A stretch of 64,000 bases of DNA from Streptomyces pyxinicus (GTDB lineage Bacteria > Actinomycetota > Actinomycetes > Streptomycetales > Streptomycetaceae): positions 186,001 to 250,000 of the forward strand of contig NZ_JANUGP010000004.1 of assembly GCF_024753135.1 (NCBI RefSeq), written 5' to 3'. Every line of letters starts with the position of its first letter. Positions within the stretch are counted from its first letter, which is position 1. Below are positions 40,053 through 49,049 of the stretch, one piece after another. The notes under the pieces were generated by a model. It ran no database searches. It was not told where the DNA came from and worked only from the letters and a program-made list of their open reading frames with translations. Both the position numbers and the translations under genes were made by a program.

Positions 40053-41558
40053 CTATCCCTTCAACCGCAGGAGGCGATCAAGAACTCGGACTGGCGAGGT
40101 CGAACACAGAGCACGACGCACATCGAGCGCGGACTCCCACTGCTCCGTCAAGCCGAGCATGAGGCGCCGGCGCATGCCGGGCGTGACGTGCGCGTAGCGC
40201 GCGGAGACCGAGCCGTCGATGTGGCCCATGCGTTCGTCCATGAGGACCTTCTCGGTGCCGAGGTCCTCCATCATCGTGCGGTGGGTGTGCCGGAGACCGT
40301 GCGGCGTAAGGCCCTTGGCGATCGGGAGCCAGCAGGCGTCCGCCCGAGCAGCGGCCCCTCGGCCTCGGACCGGGATGCCCGGCCAGGGCTCGCCGAGGAT
40401 CGGTACCGGGCGGGCCTCCTGTGGAGCCTTCTTCGGATACCAGCCGGAGACCGCAGGGGTGAACAGCCAAGTGGCGAAGCCGTTTCGGCGCCAGTGGGCC
40501 GCGTGCTCCGATGTGATGCCTCCCCGTATGAACCCGAGCTCTGCGATGGCTAGTTCGACGCGCACGCGGGTGTCCTCGCGGACACGATCGGGGTGGTTGA
40601 GGACGTTGGAGACCGTGCCCGTGGAGACTTCGGCACGGCGGGCGACGTCGACGAGCTTGGCGCCCTGGTGGCCGCCGGTGCGCGCCGCACCCTGGCCACG
40701 GAAGACGTACGTCCTGCCGTGACAGGAGCAGGGCGTCGGCTTCGAACGGGCGATGTGGTTGAGGACCAGGGCGGACAGCCATTCCGTCGAGTCGATGTCG
40801 CGGTAGCTGTCGTCCTTGGGCGGGCAGCGGACCAGCTCGCCGGTGTCCAGTTCGTACAGCTGCCACTCGACGCGGAAGGCGCTGGGGCGGACGAATTCCG
40901 TTTCCAGACCGACGATTTCGCCCCAGCGCTTGCCGGTGTAGCCCTTGAGGACCGTGGCGACGAACTCGTCATCGCGCCCGGAGAGCAGGGCTGCCCGCTC
41001 GGCAGTCAGCAGGATGCCGAGCGCGTCGGTGACGACCTTCTCCGGGCCGCGGTCGCGGGAGCGGCCGGCGCGCTTGCCTCGGCCTCGGCGCCTGGCTGCC
41101 GGGTTGGACGTGAGCAGGCCCTCGTCGATCGCGTCCTCGAAGATCAGGTGGAGCGTGGAGCGCCAGGTCTTGACGCTGGACGCCGCGTACGAAGCCCGTT
41201 CCTTCTTCTCCCAGGCGTCGACGTCCGTACGCAGAATGCCTGCGAGCGCCTTGTCGTCGAAGTCGGGGAGCAGGTGCTCCTCGATGTGCCGCCTGTAGTT
41301 CTGCATCGTCGAGGCGGCCAGGTCCTGGGCGGCGTACCAGCGGCTCGCGTATTCGCCGAAGGTCTCCTGGCCGAGGCCAGGATCACGCCACTGGCCACGC
41401 CGAACGGTCACCTCTTCCGCGTCCGCGGCCTGCTTGGCCTCGCGCTTGGTGGCGAACTTGACCACCACGCCTGCGGAATCGGCGACGGTGCCGTACTTGC
41501 CGTCCTCGATCTTGTAGCGGCCTCGCCAGTAACCACCGCGCTTTTCTGCGTACCCCAC
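40053..41558 (-). CDS. Tyrosine integrase with an embedded LacI-type HTH
   Basis: 501 residues from the GTG after GGGAGGGAAATCT; longer frames upstream are the xis-like region read out of frame. An AP2-like/SAM-like N-terminal part (GYWRGRYK; FGEYASRWYAAQDLAAST) precedes the catalytic domain: Arg in TGKRWGE (about 212), HGLRHTHR (about 422) and Tyr in SARYAHV (about 455). Between them, residues about 300-345 hold KLVDVARRAEVSTGTVSNVL with NHPDRVREDTR, a LacI family helix-turn-helix. The enzyme inserts the element into tRNA-Pro. The inserted HTH is unusual. Confidence 0.9.
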   Translation of the reverse strand: MGYAEKRGGYWRGRYKIEDGKYGTVADSAGVVVKFATKREAKQAADAEEVTVRRGQWRDPGLGQETFGEYASRWYAAQDLAASTMQNYRRHIEEHLLPDFDDKALAGILRTDVDAWEKKERASYAASSVKTWRSTLHLIFEDAIDEGLLTSNPAARRRGRGKRAGRSRDRGPEKVVTDALGILLTAERAALLSGRDDEFVATVLKGYTGKRWGEIVGLETEFVRPSAFRVEWQLYELDTGELVRCPPKDDSYRDIDSTEWLSALVLNHIARSKPTPCSCHGRTYVFRGQGAARTGGHQGAKLVDVARRAEVSTGTVSNVLNHPDRVREDTRVRVELAIAELGFIRGGITSEHAAHWRRNGFATWLFTPAVSGWYPKKAPQEARPVPILGEPWPGIPVRGRGAAARADACWLPIAKGLTPHGLRHTHRTMMEDLGTEKVLMDERMGHIDGSVSARYAHVTPGMRRRLMLGLTEQWESALDVRRALCSTSPVRVLDRLLRLKG

Positions 41559-41590
41559 AGATTTCCCTCCCTTCTGTCGCGTGGGGTGCG

Positions 41591-41971
41591 TTAAGCGGCT
41601 TTTCCGAACTGGTACTTGGTCATCCGGCGCGGTGGTCGGGCCTCGAGACGGATGGTGGGCACAGCCGTCTCGGGCTGCTGCCGCCGGGCACGAGGCTTCC
41701 GGGTCGGTACCGATACGACGCCAGGGCGCTGCGGTGTCTGGGCCGGACGCTCTTCGTGCATGCGGATGATCTCGGCGAGGTGCTCGTCCGAGAAGCGGTA
41801 GGCACGGCCGACGCGGGTGAATGGGATGAGCCGGCGGCGGGCACGGTCCTTGACCCACCAGGCCGAGCAGCCGAGTGCGGCGGCGACTTCCTCGGGGACG
41901 TAAAGGCGCGGCAGGGCGGCCTCGGCGTACGGGGTCGTTGTGGAGGCAGGGGGTATCGCAGCTTGGCTCAA
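41591..41971 (-). CDS. HTH DNA-binding protein, excisionase-like
   Basis: 126 residues. YVPEEVAAALGCSAWWVKDRARRRLIPFTRVG is a MerR/excisionase-type helix-turn-helix with RAYRFSDEHLAEII after it. A basic Arg/Pro-rich tail follows. Position directly upstream of the integrase, 32 bases from its start, suggests the excisionase (Xis) that directs excision. Confidence 0.85.
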   Translation of the reverse strand: MSQAAIPPASTTTPYAEAALPRLYVPEEVAAALGCSAWWVKDRARRRLIPFTRVGRAYRFSDEHLAEIIRMHEERPAQTPQRPGVVSVPTRKPRARRQQPETAVPTIRLEARPPRRMTKYQFGKAA

Positions 41972-42094
41972 GGGGTGGTTCCTCTTCTGGCGGGCATGGG
42001 CGCGGCAACACCGGTCCGCCGGTCGATCGCTAGGGATGAGAGTGAGCTGCCCGTGCTGGGGGTTTGCGGACCCAGGACGGGAGTGGGAGCCGAG

Positions 42095-42604
42095 CTATGC
42101 CTCGTCGACGAAGGCGGCGCCGCCAGGCGGCGGAGGCCCGTGCATCTTCAGCATGGTCTTGCTGGCCTCCTCCGCCATGGCGTTGGAGACCATGACGTCG
42201 GCTTCCTCGCGCACGTCGGGGTGCTCGGTGAGGTAGGCGTCGAGGGCGTCGCGTGCCTCGGTGAAGGCCATGTTGGCGCGTTGAGTAGCGCGGAACGCAT
42301 CGAGGATCTCGTCGATGAGCTCCATGGCGCGGGCCTTGGCGGCCAACTGCGGGGGGCCGACGAGGTTGCGCAGGTCGAGGCCGAAGACCTCGGCGAAGCC
42401 GATGGTCTCGTCGAGGTTGATGCGGCGCTTGCCGTTTTCGATCCGCCAGACCGCGGACGGGTTCATCTCGAAGCCGGCCTCGTTCATGCGGTCGGACAGG
42501 GCGTTGGTGCTCCAGCCGCGCGCCTCGCGTTCCAGCTTGATGCGCACCGCGACGTTGCCCTCGCCGCTGAGCAGCACGCCCTGTGGCGGGTCCTCATCCG
42601 CCAT
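42095..42604 (-). CDS. XRE-family repressor
   Basis: 169 residues from ATG 42604 with an ideal ribosome binding site (AAGGAGGTGGCC). LEREARGWSTNALSDRMNEAGF and NPSAVWRIENGKRRINLDE form the helix-turn-helix. The C-terminal half is helical, ends in Pro-Gly-rich sequence and likely dimerises. It likely represses the divergent replication/transfer genes through the operators at 42673-42705. Confidence 0.85.
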   Translation of the reverse strand: MADEDPPQGVLLSGEGNVAVRIKLEREARGWSTNALSDRMNEAGFEMNPSAVWRIENGKRRINLDETIGFAEVFGLDLRNLVGPPQLAAKARAMELIDEILDAFRATQRANMAFTEARDALDAYLTEHPDVREEADVMVSNAMAEEASKTMLKMHGPPPPGGAAFVDEA

Positions 42605-42672
42605 GGCCACCTCCTTCCGTTCGTAGCAGTGCCCTGCCATTCGCAAGGACCCCATAACAGTAGCATGCGTAC

Positions 42673-42705
42673 TGCGAGATGCAGAACACTTCTGCGATCT
42701 GCAAT
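42673..42705. promoter_or_regulatory. Operator repeats in the divergent control region
   Basis: GCAGAA-CAC-TTCTGC is a 15-base inverted repeat (42681-42695) flanked by CTGCGA-ATGCA-like direct repeats. It is in the 285-base gap between the XRE gene and the DUF3631 gene. Confidence 0.6.
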
Positions 42706-42778
42706 TCATGTGGCATAGTGGTGGCATCCCACCCCACCGACCTCAGGAGCCCACACGCCCGCACGCGACATGAAAGAG

Positions 42779-42799
42779 GCCCCCGGCGATGCCGGGGGC
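42779..42799 (+). terminator. Terminator-like hairpin in the DUF3631 leader
   Basis: GCCCCCGGC-GAT-GCCGGGGGC, a 9-bp perfect stem 90 bases before the gene start. It would attenuate transcription from the divergent promoter, or end a short leader RNA. Confidence 0.7.
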
Positions 42800-42889
42800 T
42801 CAAGCGCAAACCTCTCAACCGCCATCCCTAGCGATCAACCTGCGGAGACCGGGATTGCCGTCCCATATGGCCCGCAAGCAGAGGAGCTG

Positions 42890-44176
42890 ATGCCCAGTAT
42901 GACCGATCCCCAGCCGAGTACGCCATCCCTTCCCGACGACGCCGCCACGTCATGGCCTCCCGTTGCTGTGCCCGGCCAACCGGCTGACTCCACCGCACCA
43001 CCTGCGGACGACGATCTCGACGACGCGTCCAAGGCTGTGTCCATATCCGATGGCGCGGAGATCCTGGACCACCTGCGTACGCAGATCAAGCGATACGTGG
43101 CGATGCCCAGCGAGGAGGCGGTGACAGCGGTGGCCCTGTGGATCGCGGCGACGCATCTGCAGCGCGCGTGGCAGCACGCACCGCGCCTGGCGATCGTCGC
43201 GCCGGAGAAGCGGTGCGGTAAGTCCAGGCTCCTGGACGTGGTGACCGAGACGGTGCACAACCGCCTGATCACCGTCAATGCCACCGCAGCGGCGATCTTC
43301 CGGTCGATCGACGGGGACGACCCGCCGACCCTCCTGGTCGACGAGGCCGATGCCATGTTCAGCACCACCAAGGCCGCGGAGAAGAACGAGGAGGTCCGCG
43401 GCCTCATCAACGCCGGGCACCAGCGTGGCCGGCCGACGCTGCGGGTGTCCGGGCCCGAGCACCAGGTGCAGGAGTTCCCGACCTTCGCCATGGCCGCGCT
43501 CGCCGGGATCGGTGACCTGCCCGACACGATCATGGACCGAGCGGTGGTTATCCGGATGCGCCGTCGCGCGGCGGGCGAGAAGGTGGCCTCCTTCCGGACC
43601 GGCCGGGACACCCCCGCCCTGAACGCGATCCGCGACCGCCTCCACGCCTGGCTCCAGCCGCTGTACGAGCACGCTATGGAGATGGAGCCGCCCATGCCGG
43701 TCGAGGACCGCGCGGCGGACACCTGGGAACCCCTGGTCATCATCGCCGACCTCGCCGGAGACGACTGGCCGGTGCTGGCCCGCGCCGCCTGTCGCGCCAT
43801 GACCGACTACGAGGCCGGCCAGGACGAGGAAGGCGGCCTGCGCACCCGCCTCCTGGTCGGCATCCGCCGCGCCTTCGCCGCCGTCGGCGATCCGGCCGTG
43901 CTCAGCACGAAGCACCTGCTGGAGTCCCTCAACGCGGACAAAGAAGCGCCGTGGGCGGAGTACGGCGCCAACGGCCTGACCCCGCGCGGCCTCCAGCTAC
44001 TCCTGAAGCCCTACGGCATCGGCTCGGCCAACCGCCGCTTCCCCGACGGCACCCAGGCCAAGGGCTTCGCACGCAACCAATTCCTCGACACTTGGGCCCG
44101 CTACTGCCCCGAGCCGAAGGCGACGGACGCGCCCGCCTCGTCAGCCGACGGTCCGCTGCCCGGCACCGCAGCCTGA
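42890..44176 (+). CDS. DUF3631 P-loop ATPase (replication-associated)
   Basis: 428 residues from an ATG with GAGGAG close by; the frame opens further upstream but that part crosses a terminator hairpin. Acidic Pro-rich start, then HAPRLAIVAPEKRCGKSRLLD (Walker A about 107-113) and PPTLLVDEADAMF (Walker B about 146-156), followed by a DUF3631 C-terminal region (LLESLNADKEAPWAE; GLTPRGLQLLLKPYGI). The family is common on actinobacterial integrative elements and resembles primase-helicase C-termini; replication initiation is probable. Confidence 0.85.
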   Translation: MPSMTDPQPSTPSLPDDAATSWPPVAVPGQPADSTAPPADDDLDDASKAVSISDGAEILDHLRTQIKRYVAMPSEEAVTAVALWIAATHLQRAWQHAPRLAIVAPEKRCGKSRLLDVVTETVHNRLITVNATAAAIFRSIDGDDPPTLLVDEADAMFSTTKAAEKNEEVRGLINAGHQRGRPTLRVSGPEHQVQEFPTFAMAALAGIGDLPDTIMDRAVVIRMRRRAAGEKVASFRTGRDTPALNAIRDRLHAWLQPLYEHAMEMEPPMPVEDRAADTWEPLVIIADLAGDDWPVLARAACRAMTDYEAGQDEEGGLRTRLLVGIRRAFAAVGDPAVLSTKHLLESLNADKEAPWAEYGANGLTPRGLQLLLKPYGIGSANRRFPDGTQAKGFARNQFLDTWARYCPEPKATDAPASSADGPLPGTAA

Positions 44177-44193
44177 CTCGACTCCACTCGCAT

Positions 44194-44229
44194 CACTCGT
44201 CCCCGTGCAGGTCAGCGCGGGGACGAGTG
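44194..44229 (+). terminator. 12-bp hairpin after the ATPase gene
   Basis: CACTCGTCCCCG and CGGGGACGAGTG, 12-base loop. Two CACTCGT/ACGAGTG half-repeats follow at 44266-44303; they may be binding sites for a transfer or replication protein. Confidence 0.7.
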
Positions 44230-44386
44230 AGAGAGCCGCAACGAGTCGAGTCGACATCACCACGTCACTCGTACCTGCCCTGACCAGGCACGCAACGAGT
44301 GGTACGAGACATCACGCCCACGGCGGCCACATCCTGCCCTCCCCCTGTGCCGAAGCCGCCGCCCCAAACCACCTGGAGCTCCACGC

Positions 44387-45130
44387 TTGTTCGCACGCAT
44401 CGCCGCCATACGCGGCACCGACCTGATCCGCCTCGGCATCGCCCTGCTCGCCGTATTCGCCTTCGCCCTCTCCTACGACGCCCTGCGCCAGATGGGAGTC
44501 GCCATCCACATCCGCGGGCTGCTCACCTACGCCTTCCCACTCGTGATCGACGGGTTCATCGCCGTCGGAGTGGGAGCCCTGCTCATGCTGCGCACCGCAC
44601 CCTGGTACTCCCGGCTGTACGTGTGGCTGCTCGTCGGCGCGGCCACGATGACAAGCATCTGGGCCAACGCCGTACACGCTGTCCGCCTCAACGAGCTGGC
44701 CCGTCATGGTGATGGGCTCCGTCTCGACGACGTCACCGTCGGCGCCCTTTCCGCCATCGCCCCGCTCGCTCTGGCCGGCGCCGTACACCTCTACATCGTC
44801 GTCCACCATCACCCCTCCTCCCGCAGCCACACCGACGTGGCGCGTGACTCCGCCGACGTGGCTGAGACCCCTGCGCCCTCAACCAATCCGCAGGATCACG
44901 AGGCCCGTGAGATCTCTCCCGAACGGCTCGCCCTCGCGCGCACCGCGCCACTGGGACGCAAGGGCCGCGCCTCGCGCCGCCACATCGAAGCCACTTTCCG
45001 CAGCAGGGACTTGACCATCGGCAGGGCGGAGGCGGACAAGCTCAAGGACACCCTGCAGGCCGAGCTCGACGCAGCCGCCTCCGAGCGGCCGCAGGAACTC
45101 GAAGCGGTCGCCGTCAGCACCGCCGCTTAG
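44387..45130 (+). CDS. DUF2637 membrane protein
   Basis: 247 residues from a TTG. Four membrane helices in the first 150 (IRLGIALLAVFAFALSYDAL, TYAFPLVIDGFIAVGVGALL, RLYVWLLVGAATMTSIWANA, LSAIAPLALAGAVHLYIVVH), the DUF2637 layout. The cytoplasmic tail ends in a helix-turn-helix-like region (RRHIEATFRSRDLTIGRA). DUF2637 proteins sit on conjugative Streptomyces elements near transfer genes and may help spread DNA between hyphal compartments. Confidence 0.85.
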   Translation: MFARIAAIRGTDLIRLGIALLAVFAFALSYDALRQMGVAIHIRGLLTYAFPLVIDGFIAVGVGALLMLRTAPWYSRLYVWLLVGAATMTSIWANAVHAVRLNELARHGDGLRLDDVTVGALSAIAPLALAGAVHLYIVVHHHPSSRSHTDVARDSADVAETPAPSTNPQDHEAREISPERLALARTAPLGRKGRASRRHIEATFRSRDLTIGRAEADKLKDTLQAELDAAASERPQELEAVAVSTAA

Positions 45131-45167
45131 CCCCTGCGTCCACGCCGGTCGCCCCACCTCCGGGCTC

Positions 45168-45210
45168 GCCCCGTGTCCCCCGTGCAGTCAGGCAAAGGGG
45201 ACAGCGGGGC
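45168..45210. other. Candidate oriT: imperfect inverted repeat before mobC
   Basis: GCCCCGTGTCCCC and GGGGACAGCGGGGC pair with one bulge around a 16-base loop, 51 bases upstream of mobC. Relaxase operons usually carry oriT here. A terminator is the alternative. Confidence 0.4.
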
Positions 45211-45260
45211 CGGCGCAGCGATGCACCCCGACACCCAAGCACTCCTCGGAGAACCAACTC

Positions 45261-45929
45261 ATGCACGACCCGTACCACGAACTCCCCATCCACCACCAGG
45301 TGATGAACACCGACCTCAACAGCGCAGCAAGGTATCCCGCTGGACCGTCCAAGGGCCGGCCTCACGGGGAAGCCTCCGCCCCGGGGGTGGCGGAGGCACT
45401 CGGGCACCAGGGGGTGCCCGAGCAGGAACAGCCCACCGCCGTCGCCGACAGCACTGCTGCCGTCGAGATGCCGTTGTTGCCGCGTGCCGCAGAAGAAGCC
45501 GCCTTGCACCGCGTCGCCCAACGTCGCAAGCCCGACCCCAACGGCCGTCGCGAGGGACGAGTCGACGTCCGCTACAGCGAAGAGGAAGAGGCCGACATAC
45601 GCGCCAAGGCAGCGTCGCTGAACCTCAGCGGCGCCCACTACGTTGCCGCAGCCACTCTGGCCCACGTCCACGGCGACCTCACCCTGGCCGGCCAGCGCAC
45701 CCAGCTCGACGACTACATCGACGAGATCAATGCCCTGCGCGAGCAGGTCACCGCCATCGGCCGCAACGTCAACCAGATCGCCAAGAAGCTCAACTCCGGC
45801 GGCCATCCACACCCTGGGGACAGCGCCCTCCTCGCCCAGACCGACCGGAGCCTGAACGCCGTGGGTGAGGCCGTGCGCCGCATCGCCACCGCCGCGAACC
45901 AGGCCGTCAGCCACAAGGCGGCCCGATGA
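45261..45929 (+). CDS. MobC-like relaxosome protein
   Basis: 222 residues. RVDVRYSEEEEADIRAKAASL begins a ribbon-helix-helix; AIGRNVNQIAKKLNSGG is the characteristic MobC segment. The first 90 residues are a low-complexity leader. MobC opens oriT DNA and recruits the relaxase. Overlaps the relaxase start by ATGA. Confidence 0.85.
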   Translation: MHDPYHELPIHHQVMNTDLNSAARYPAGPSKGRPHGEASAPGVAEALGHQGVPEQEQPTAVADSTAAVEMPLLPRAAEEAALHRVAQRRKPDPNGRREGRVDVRYSEEEEADIRAKAASLNLSGAHYVAAATLAHVHGDLTLAGQRTQLDDYIDEINALREQVTAIGRNVNQIAKKLNSGGHPHPGDSALLAQTDRSLNAVGEAVRRIATAANQAVSHKAAR

Positions 45930-47614
45930 TCGCGAAGATCACCGGAGGCAAGGACACCGCCAACCTGATCCGCTACCTCTACGACACGAAGAAGAAGGGC
46001 CACACCAACCCGCACCTGGTCGCCTCCTGGGACGGCTTCGCCCCCGACCCCGGCCGCACCCCCGATTTCGACGCCACGAAGCGAGCTCTCGTCGCCGACC
46101 TCGACCTGCACGTCAAACAGGCCGCGAGGCTCGGCCGGGCACCCGAGAAGCACGTGTGGCACTGCTCGATCCGCGCCACCAAGACCGACCGCCACCTCAG
46201 CGACGAGGAATGGGGCGACATCGCCCGCCGGATCGTCGCCGCAACCGGCATCGCACCCGACGGCGATCCGGACGGCTGCCGCTGGGTCGCCGTCCGCCAC
46301 GCCCCCGACCACATCCACATCGCCGCCAGCACAGTTCGCGCCGACCTGCGCACCGCCCGGCACTGGAACGACTACCTCACTACCGACCGCGAACTCGCAG
46401 CCGTCCAAAAGGAGTACGGTCTCTTCCAGGCCATACGCGGGGATCGCACAGCCGCGAAACGGCCCACCCGTGCCGAGCAAGAGAAGGCCAAGCGCGCAGG
46501 CCAAGCCCGCACCGCCCGCGAACACCTGCGCACCACCGTGCGCACCGCCGTGGCCGCCGCCACCAGCACCGAGGAGTTCGTCCACCTGCTGGAGCACACC
46601 GACGGCATCCTCGTGCACATCAAGCACTTCCCGTCCGGTGATGTACGCGGCTACACCGTCGCCCTCGACCACGACGTCAACGCCCAGCAGGAGCTGATCT
46701 GGTACTCCGGCTCCGAACTCTCCCCCGACCTGTCCCTCCCCAAGATCCGCAAGCGTCTAGAAGCCACCGAACCCCAGCACAGCCCCCGTCGGGTCAACCC
46801 GTGGCACCAGGCAACCGCCGCCGCGGAACGCATCCCCCACCACCTCGACGGCGATGACGATGCAGCCGCTCAGGCCCACCTGGCCGCCTTCGGCGAAGCC
46901 CTCGACGCCCTGCCGATGCGCGCACCCCAGGGGATTCGTCCCCAGCTATGGCAGGCAGCCGAGGCGTTCGAGCGCGCCACCCGCTCCCGCGTCCAGGCCG
47001 AGCACCAGCACGCCCGCGCCCTGCGTAGCGCCGTACGAGCCATGGTCCGCGAGCCCGCCCCCAAGGACGGCACGCTGCTGGCGATGTTCCTCGACGCCGC
47101 GATCCTCGCCGTCATCGCCGCCGCCCGCTGGCACCAGCTCCGCCACCACGACCAACAGGTGGCCGCAGCCCACCAGACCCTGATCCACCTGCAAGCCGCC
47201 TCCGAGCAGACAGCCACCGCACCCCTGACCGCCCTCGCCCAGCGCCGGCCACCCCAGCAGATCGTGGAACGGCACATCCTCCTCATCCGACAGGCCATGC
47301 CTGCCCACGCCGAGCAGGTGGTCGAGGACCCGGCCTTCGACGCCCTCACCGCCGCCCTCGCAACCGCCGAGAAAGCCGGGCATGATCCGAAGCAGCTACT
47401 GCAGCAGGCCACCGACGAACGGGCGCTCAACGACGCCCGCAGCCCTGCACGGGTACTGACCTGGCGCACCGAGCGGCTCAGCACCAGGCCGGTTCCGAGC
47501 GACCGTGCACGAGTGGCACGGATGCGGAGCGCGGCACGGCGGCAAGGCACATCGGTCAGCCCGGCAGCGGTCGCGGCCTCGCAGCCACAGCCGCCACAGG
47601 CACGTCGACGCTGA
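45926..47614 (+). CDS. Relaxase (MobA type)
   Basis: 562 residues. MIAKITGGKDTANLIRYLY opens the relaxase fold, WHCSIRATKTDRHLSDEEW follows and HAPDHIHIAAS (about 125-135) is the HUH motif binding the metal. The nucleophile Tyr is expected near residues 17-19 (RYLYD). The rest is helical with an Ala/Gln-rich C-terminus. It nicks oriT and pilots single-stranded DNA; a helper conjugative system must supply the channel. Confidence 0.88.
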   Translation: MIAKITGGKDTANLIRYLYDTKKKGHTNPHLVASWDGFAPDPGRTPDFDATKRALVADLDLHVKQAARLGRAPEKHVWHCSIRATKTDRHLSDEEWGDIARRIVAATGIAPDGDPDGCRWVAVRHAPDHIHIAASTVRADLRTARHWNDYLTTDRELAAVQKEYGLFQAIRGDRTAAKRPTRAEQEKAKRAGQARTAREHLRTTVRTAVAAATSTEEFVHLLEHTDGILVHIKHFPSGDVRGYTVALDHDVNAQQELIWYSGSELSPDLSLPKIRKRLEATEPQHSPRRVNPWHQATAAAERIPHHLDGDDDAAAQAHLAAFGEALDALPMRAPQGIRPQLWQAAEAFERATRSRVQAEHQHARALRSAVRAMVREPAPKDGTLLAMFLDAAILAVIAAARWHQLRHHDQQVAAAHQTLIHLQAASEQTATAPLTALAQRRPPQQIVERHILLIRQAMPAHAEQVVEDPAFDALTAALATAEKAGHDPKQLLQQATDERALNDARSPARVLTWRTERLSTRPVPSDRARVARMRSAARRQGTSVSPAAVAASQPQPPQARRR

Positions 47615-47616
47615 TC

Positions 47617-47645
47617 ACACCCGCTTCCGTACCCGAAGCGGGTGT
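47617..47645. terminator. Terminator between relaxase and wbqC-like gene
   Basis: ACACCCGCTTC and GAAGCGGGTGT around CGTACCC. It serves two convergent genes, so it works in both directions. Confidence 0.8.
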
Positions 47646-48439
47646 CAGGCCGCGCACCCCAGCGCATCATGGGCGAACGCGAGAGCCCGGAATCGAGCTC
47701 CCACAGCGTCGGGACCGCGGAAGGCCAGCGCCCGCAGAGCACTGACCTGTCGCCCCGAGGCCCACAGCCCAGTGGCCGGGGAGAGAAACGGGACGACGGC
47801 TACGCCCAGCTCGGTGAAGGGCGCGTGGTCCAGGTAGGTCATGCCGCCGGTGCCGCACAGGTACGCGCGTGCACCGGCGGCGTCGGCCAGGTCGGCCAGC
47901 CGCTCGGACCGGCCCGTGCGTGCGGGCAAGGCGCTGCTGGTGAAGACCTGTCCTCGCCAGCCGAGCAGTTCGAGCAGGGCGCGAGTCGAGGCCGTGGCGA
48001 CCGGCGCGACCCTTCCTGTGTCGAACGCATTCCAGACCGGCTGAAGGGCACGGTCGAGTGCGGGCCAGTGAGGGCTGGTCCCGTACTGCTGGCGCAGGAT
48101 CGACGAGGCTCTGCGCCGGGCCGCAACAGGATCGGCGATCAGAGCGTCTCTGATGAGAGTGGCACGCCCGGAGGGGCGGTGAGTGGGGATGGTCAGCCAC
48201 CGGTTCGAACCAAGGCCGTCGAGCGTGGCGATACGGGTGCGGTTCTGGTAGTCGCGGCGGGCGAACTGCACGTCGTCCAGGACGATCCAGTGGTCCGCCG
48301 CGAACAGCTTGGCCAGCGTGGTCAGCCGGGGCATGAAGTTGGGCTGGTGGATGGCGCACAGGCCGCCCGGGGAGGAGCGTTCAGGAAGCGATGAGGCGGC
48401 TGGTGAAGCCGGCGTGGATGAGGGATTCGTACGCGGCAT
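47645..48439 (-). CDS. WbqC-family protein
   Basis: 264 residues. CAIHQPNFMPRL, LDDVQFARRDYQNRTRI and WLTIP are the hallmark segments of WbqC-like proteins, linked to surface polysaccharide or amino-sugar modification. The ATG at 48439 has GGAGGACGTGC before it but overlaps the YdcF gene by 59 bases; a start nearer 48360 is possible. Third gene of an operon reading left from 50,170. Within this set it may modify a small molecule or peptide. Confidence 0.85.
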   Translation of the reverse strand: MPRTNPSSTPASPAASSLPERSSPGGLCAIHQPNFMPRLTTLAKLFAADHWIVLDDVQFARRDYQNRTRIATLDGLGSNRWLTIPTHRPSGRATLIRDALIADPVAARRRASSILRQQYGTSPHWPALDRALQPVWNAFDTGRVAPVATASTRALLELLGWRGQVFTSSALPARTGRSERLADLADAAGARAYLCGTGGMTYLDHAPFTELGVAVVPFLSPATGLWASGRQVSALRALAFRGPDAVGARFRALAFAHDALGCAA

Positions 48440-49049
48440 GCACGTCCTCCGGGACCTCCTGCTCGATGGCGAACCCGAGCTTCGGATACTCGATCACCCG
48501 CTGGAGGTCGCCGACGAGCATGTCCACCACGAGCTTCTCGTCTCCGATGGACTTGAGGTAGTCGTCGAACTCCAGGGTTTCCGAGGCGCACACCATCTCG
48601 GCCTCGGGCCACAGCTTGCGGGCGGTGGCGTACGACCGCCGTTCCATGTAGGGCTTGGAGACCAGCAGCACCTTCTTCGGGGTGATGCTGGCGGCGGCCA
48701 GGACCTCGCGGGCGAGGGTGATGTTCTGTCCGGTGTTCGCGGCGTGGGGCTCCAGCAGAATCGCGGAGGCGGGGACATCGAGGTCGATGGCGTGCTCGCG
48801 GAAGTGGACCGCTTCGCCGCGGGGGAAGACCTTGGCGGTGGTCGGGCTGTTGCCGCCGGTGAAGACCAGCGTGGGGAAGAGACCCGCGTGGTACAGCTCG
48901 GCGGCGCGCGTGGCCACCCCCAGGTCGTGGCTGCCCAGGCCGATCGCCACGTCCACGGGGCAGGCCTGGTGGTGCATCTGGTGGTAGTCCCAGATCGCCT
49001 TGGCCTGGTGCCACTGGTCTTCGGTGATGGCTTGCTGGTTGTCACTCAC
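48381..49049 (-). CDS. YdcF-like DUF218 protein
   Basis: 222 residues. PVDVAIGLGSHDLGVATRAAEL, GLFPTLVFTGGNSP and EPHAANTGQNITL are DUF218 landmarks; VLLVSKPYMERRS follows. The fold resembles a nucleotide or SAM binder; E. coli YdcF binds SAM. ATGA overlap with the regulator upstream. Confidence 0.88.
   Translation of the reverse strand: MSDNQQAITEDQWHQAKAIWDYHQMHHQACPVDVAIGLGSHDLGVATRAAELYHAGLFPTLVFTGGNSPTTAKVFPRGEAVHFREHAIDLDVPASAILLEPHAANTGQNITLAREVLAAASITPKKVLLVSKPYMERRSYATARKLWPEAEMVCASETLEFDDYLKSIGDEKLVVDMLVGDLQRVIEYPKLGFAIEQEVPEDVHAAYESLIHAGFTSRLIAS

Noticed and set aside
40053..42011. 652-residue version of the tyrosine integrase
   Set aside because: The extra 151 N-terminal residues are read from the xis-like gene in another frame. 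The GTG at 41558 with a good ribosome binding site is preferred.
42770..44176. Longer start for the DUF3631 ATPase at 42770
   Set aside because: That start precedes a perfect GC hairpin and has no ribosome binding site; ATG 42890 does.
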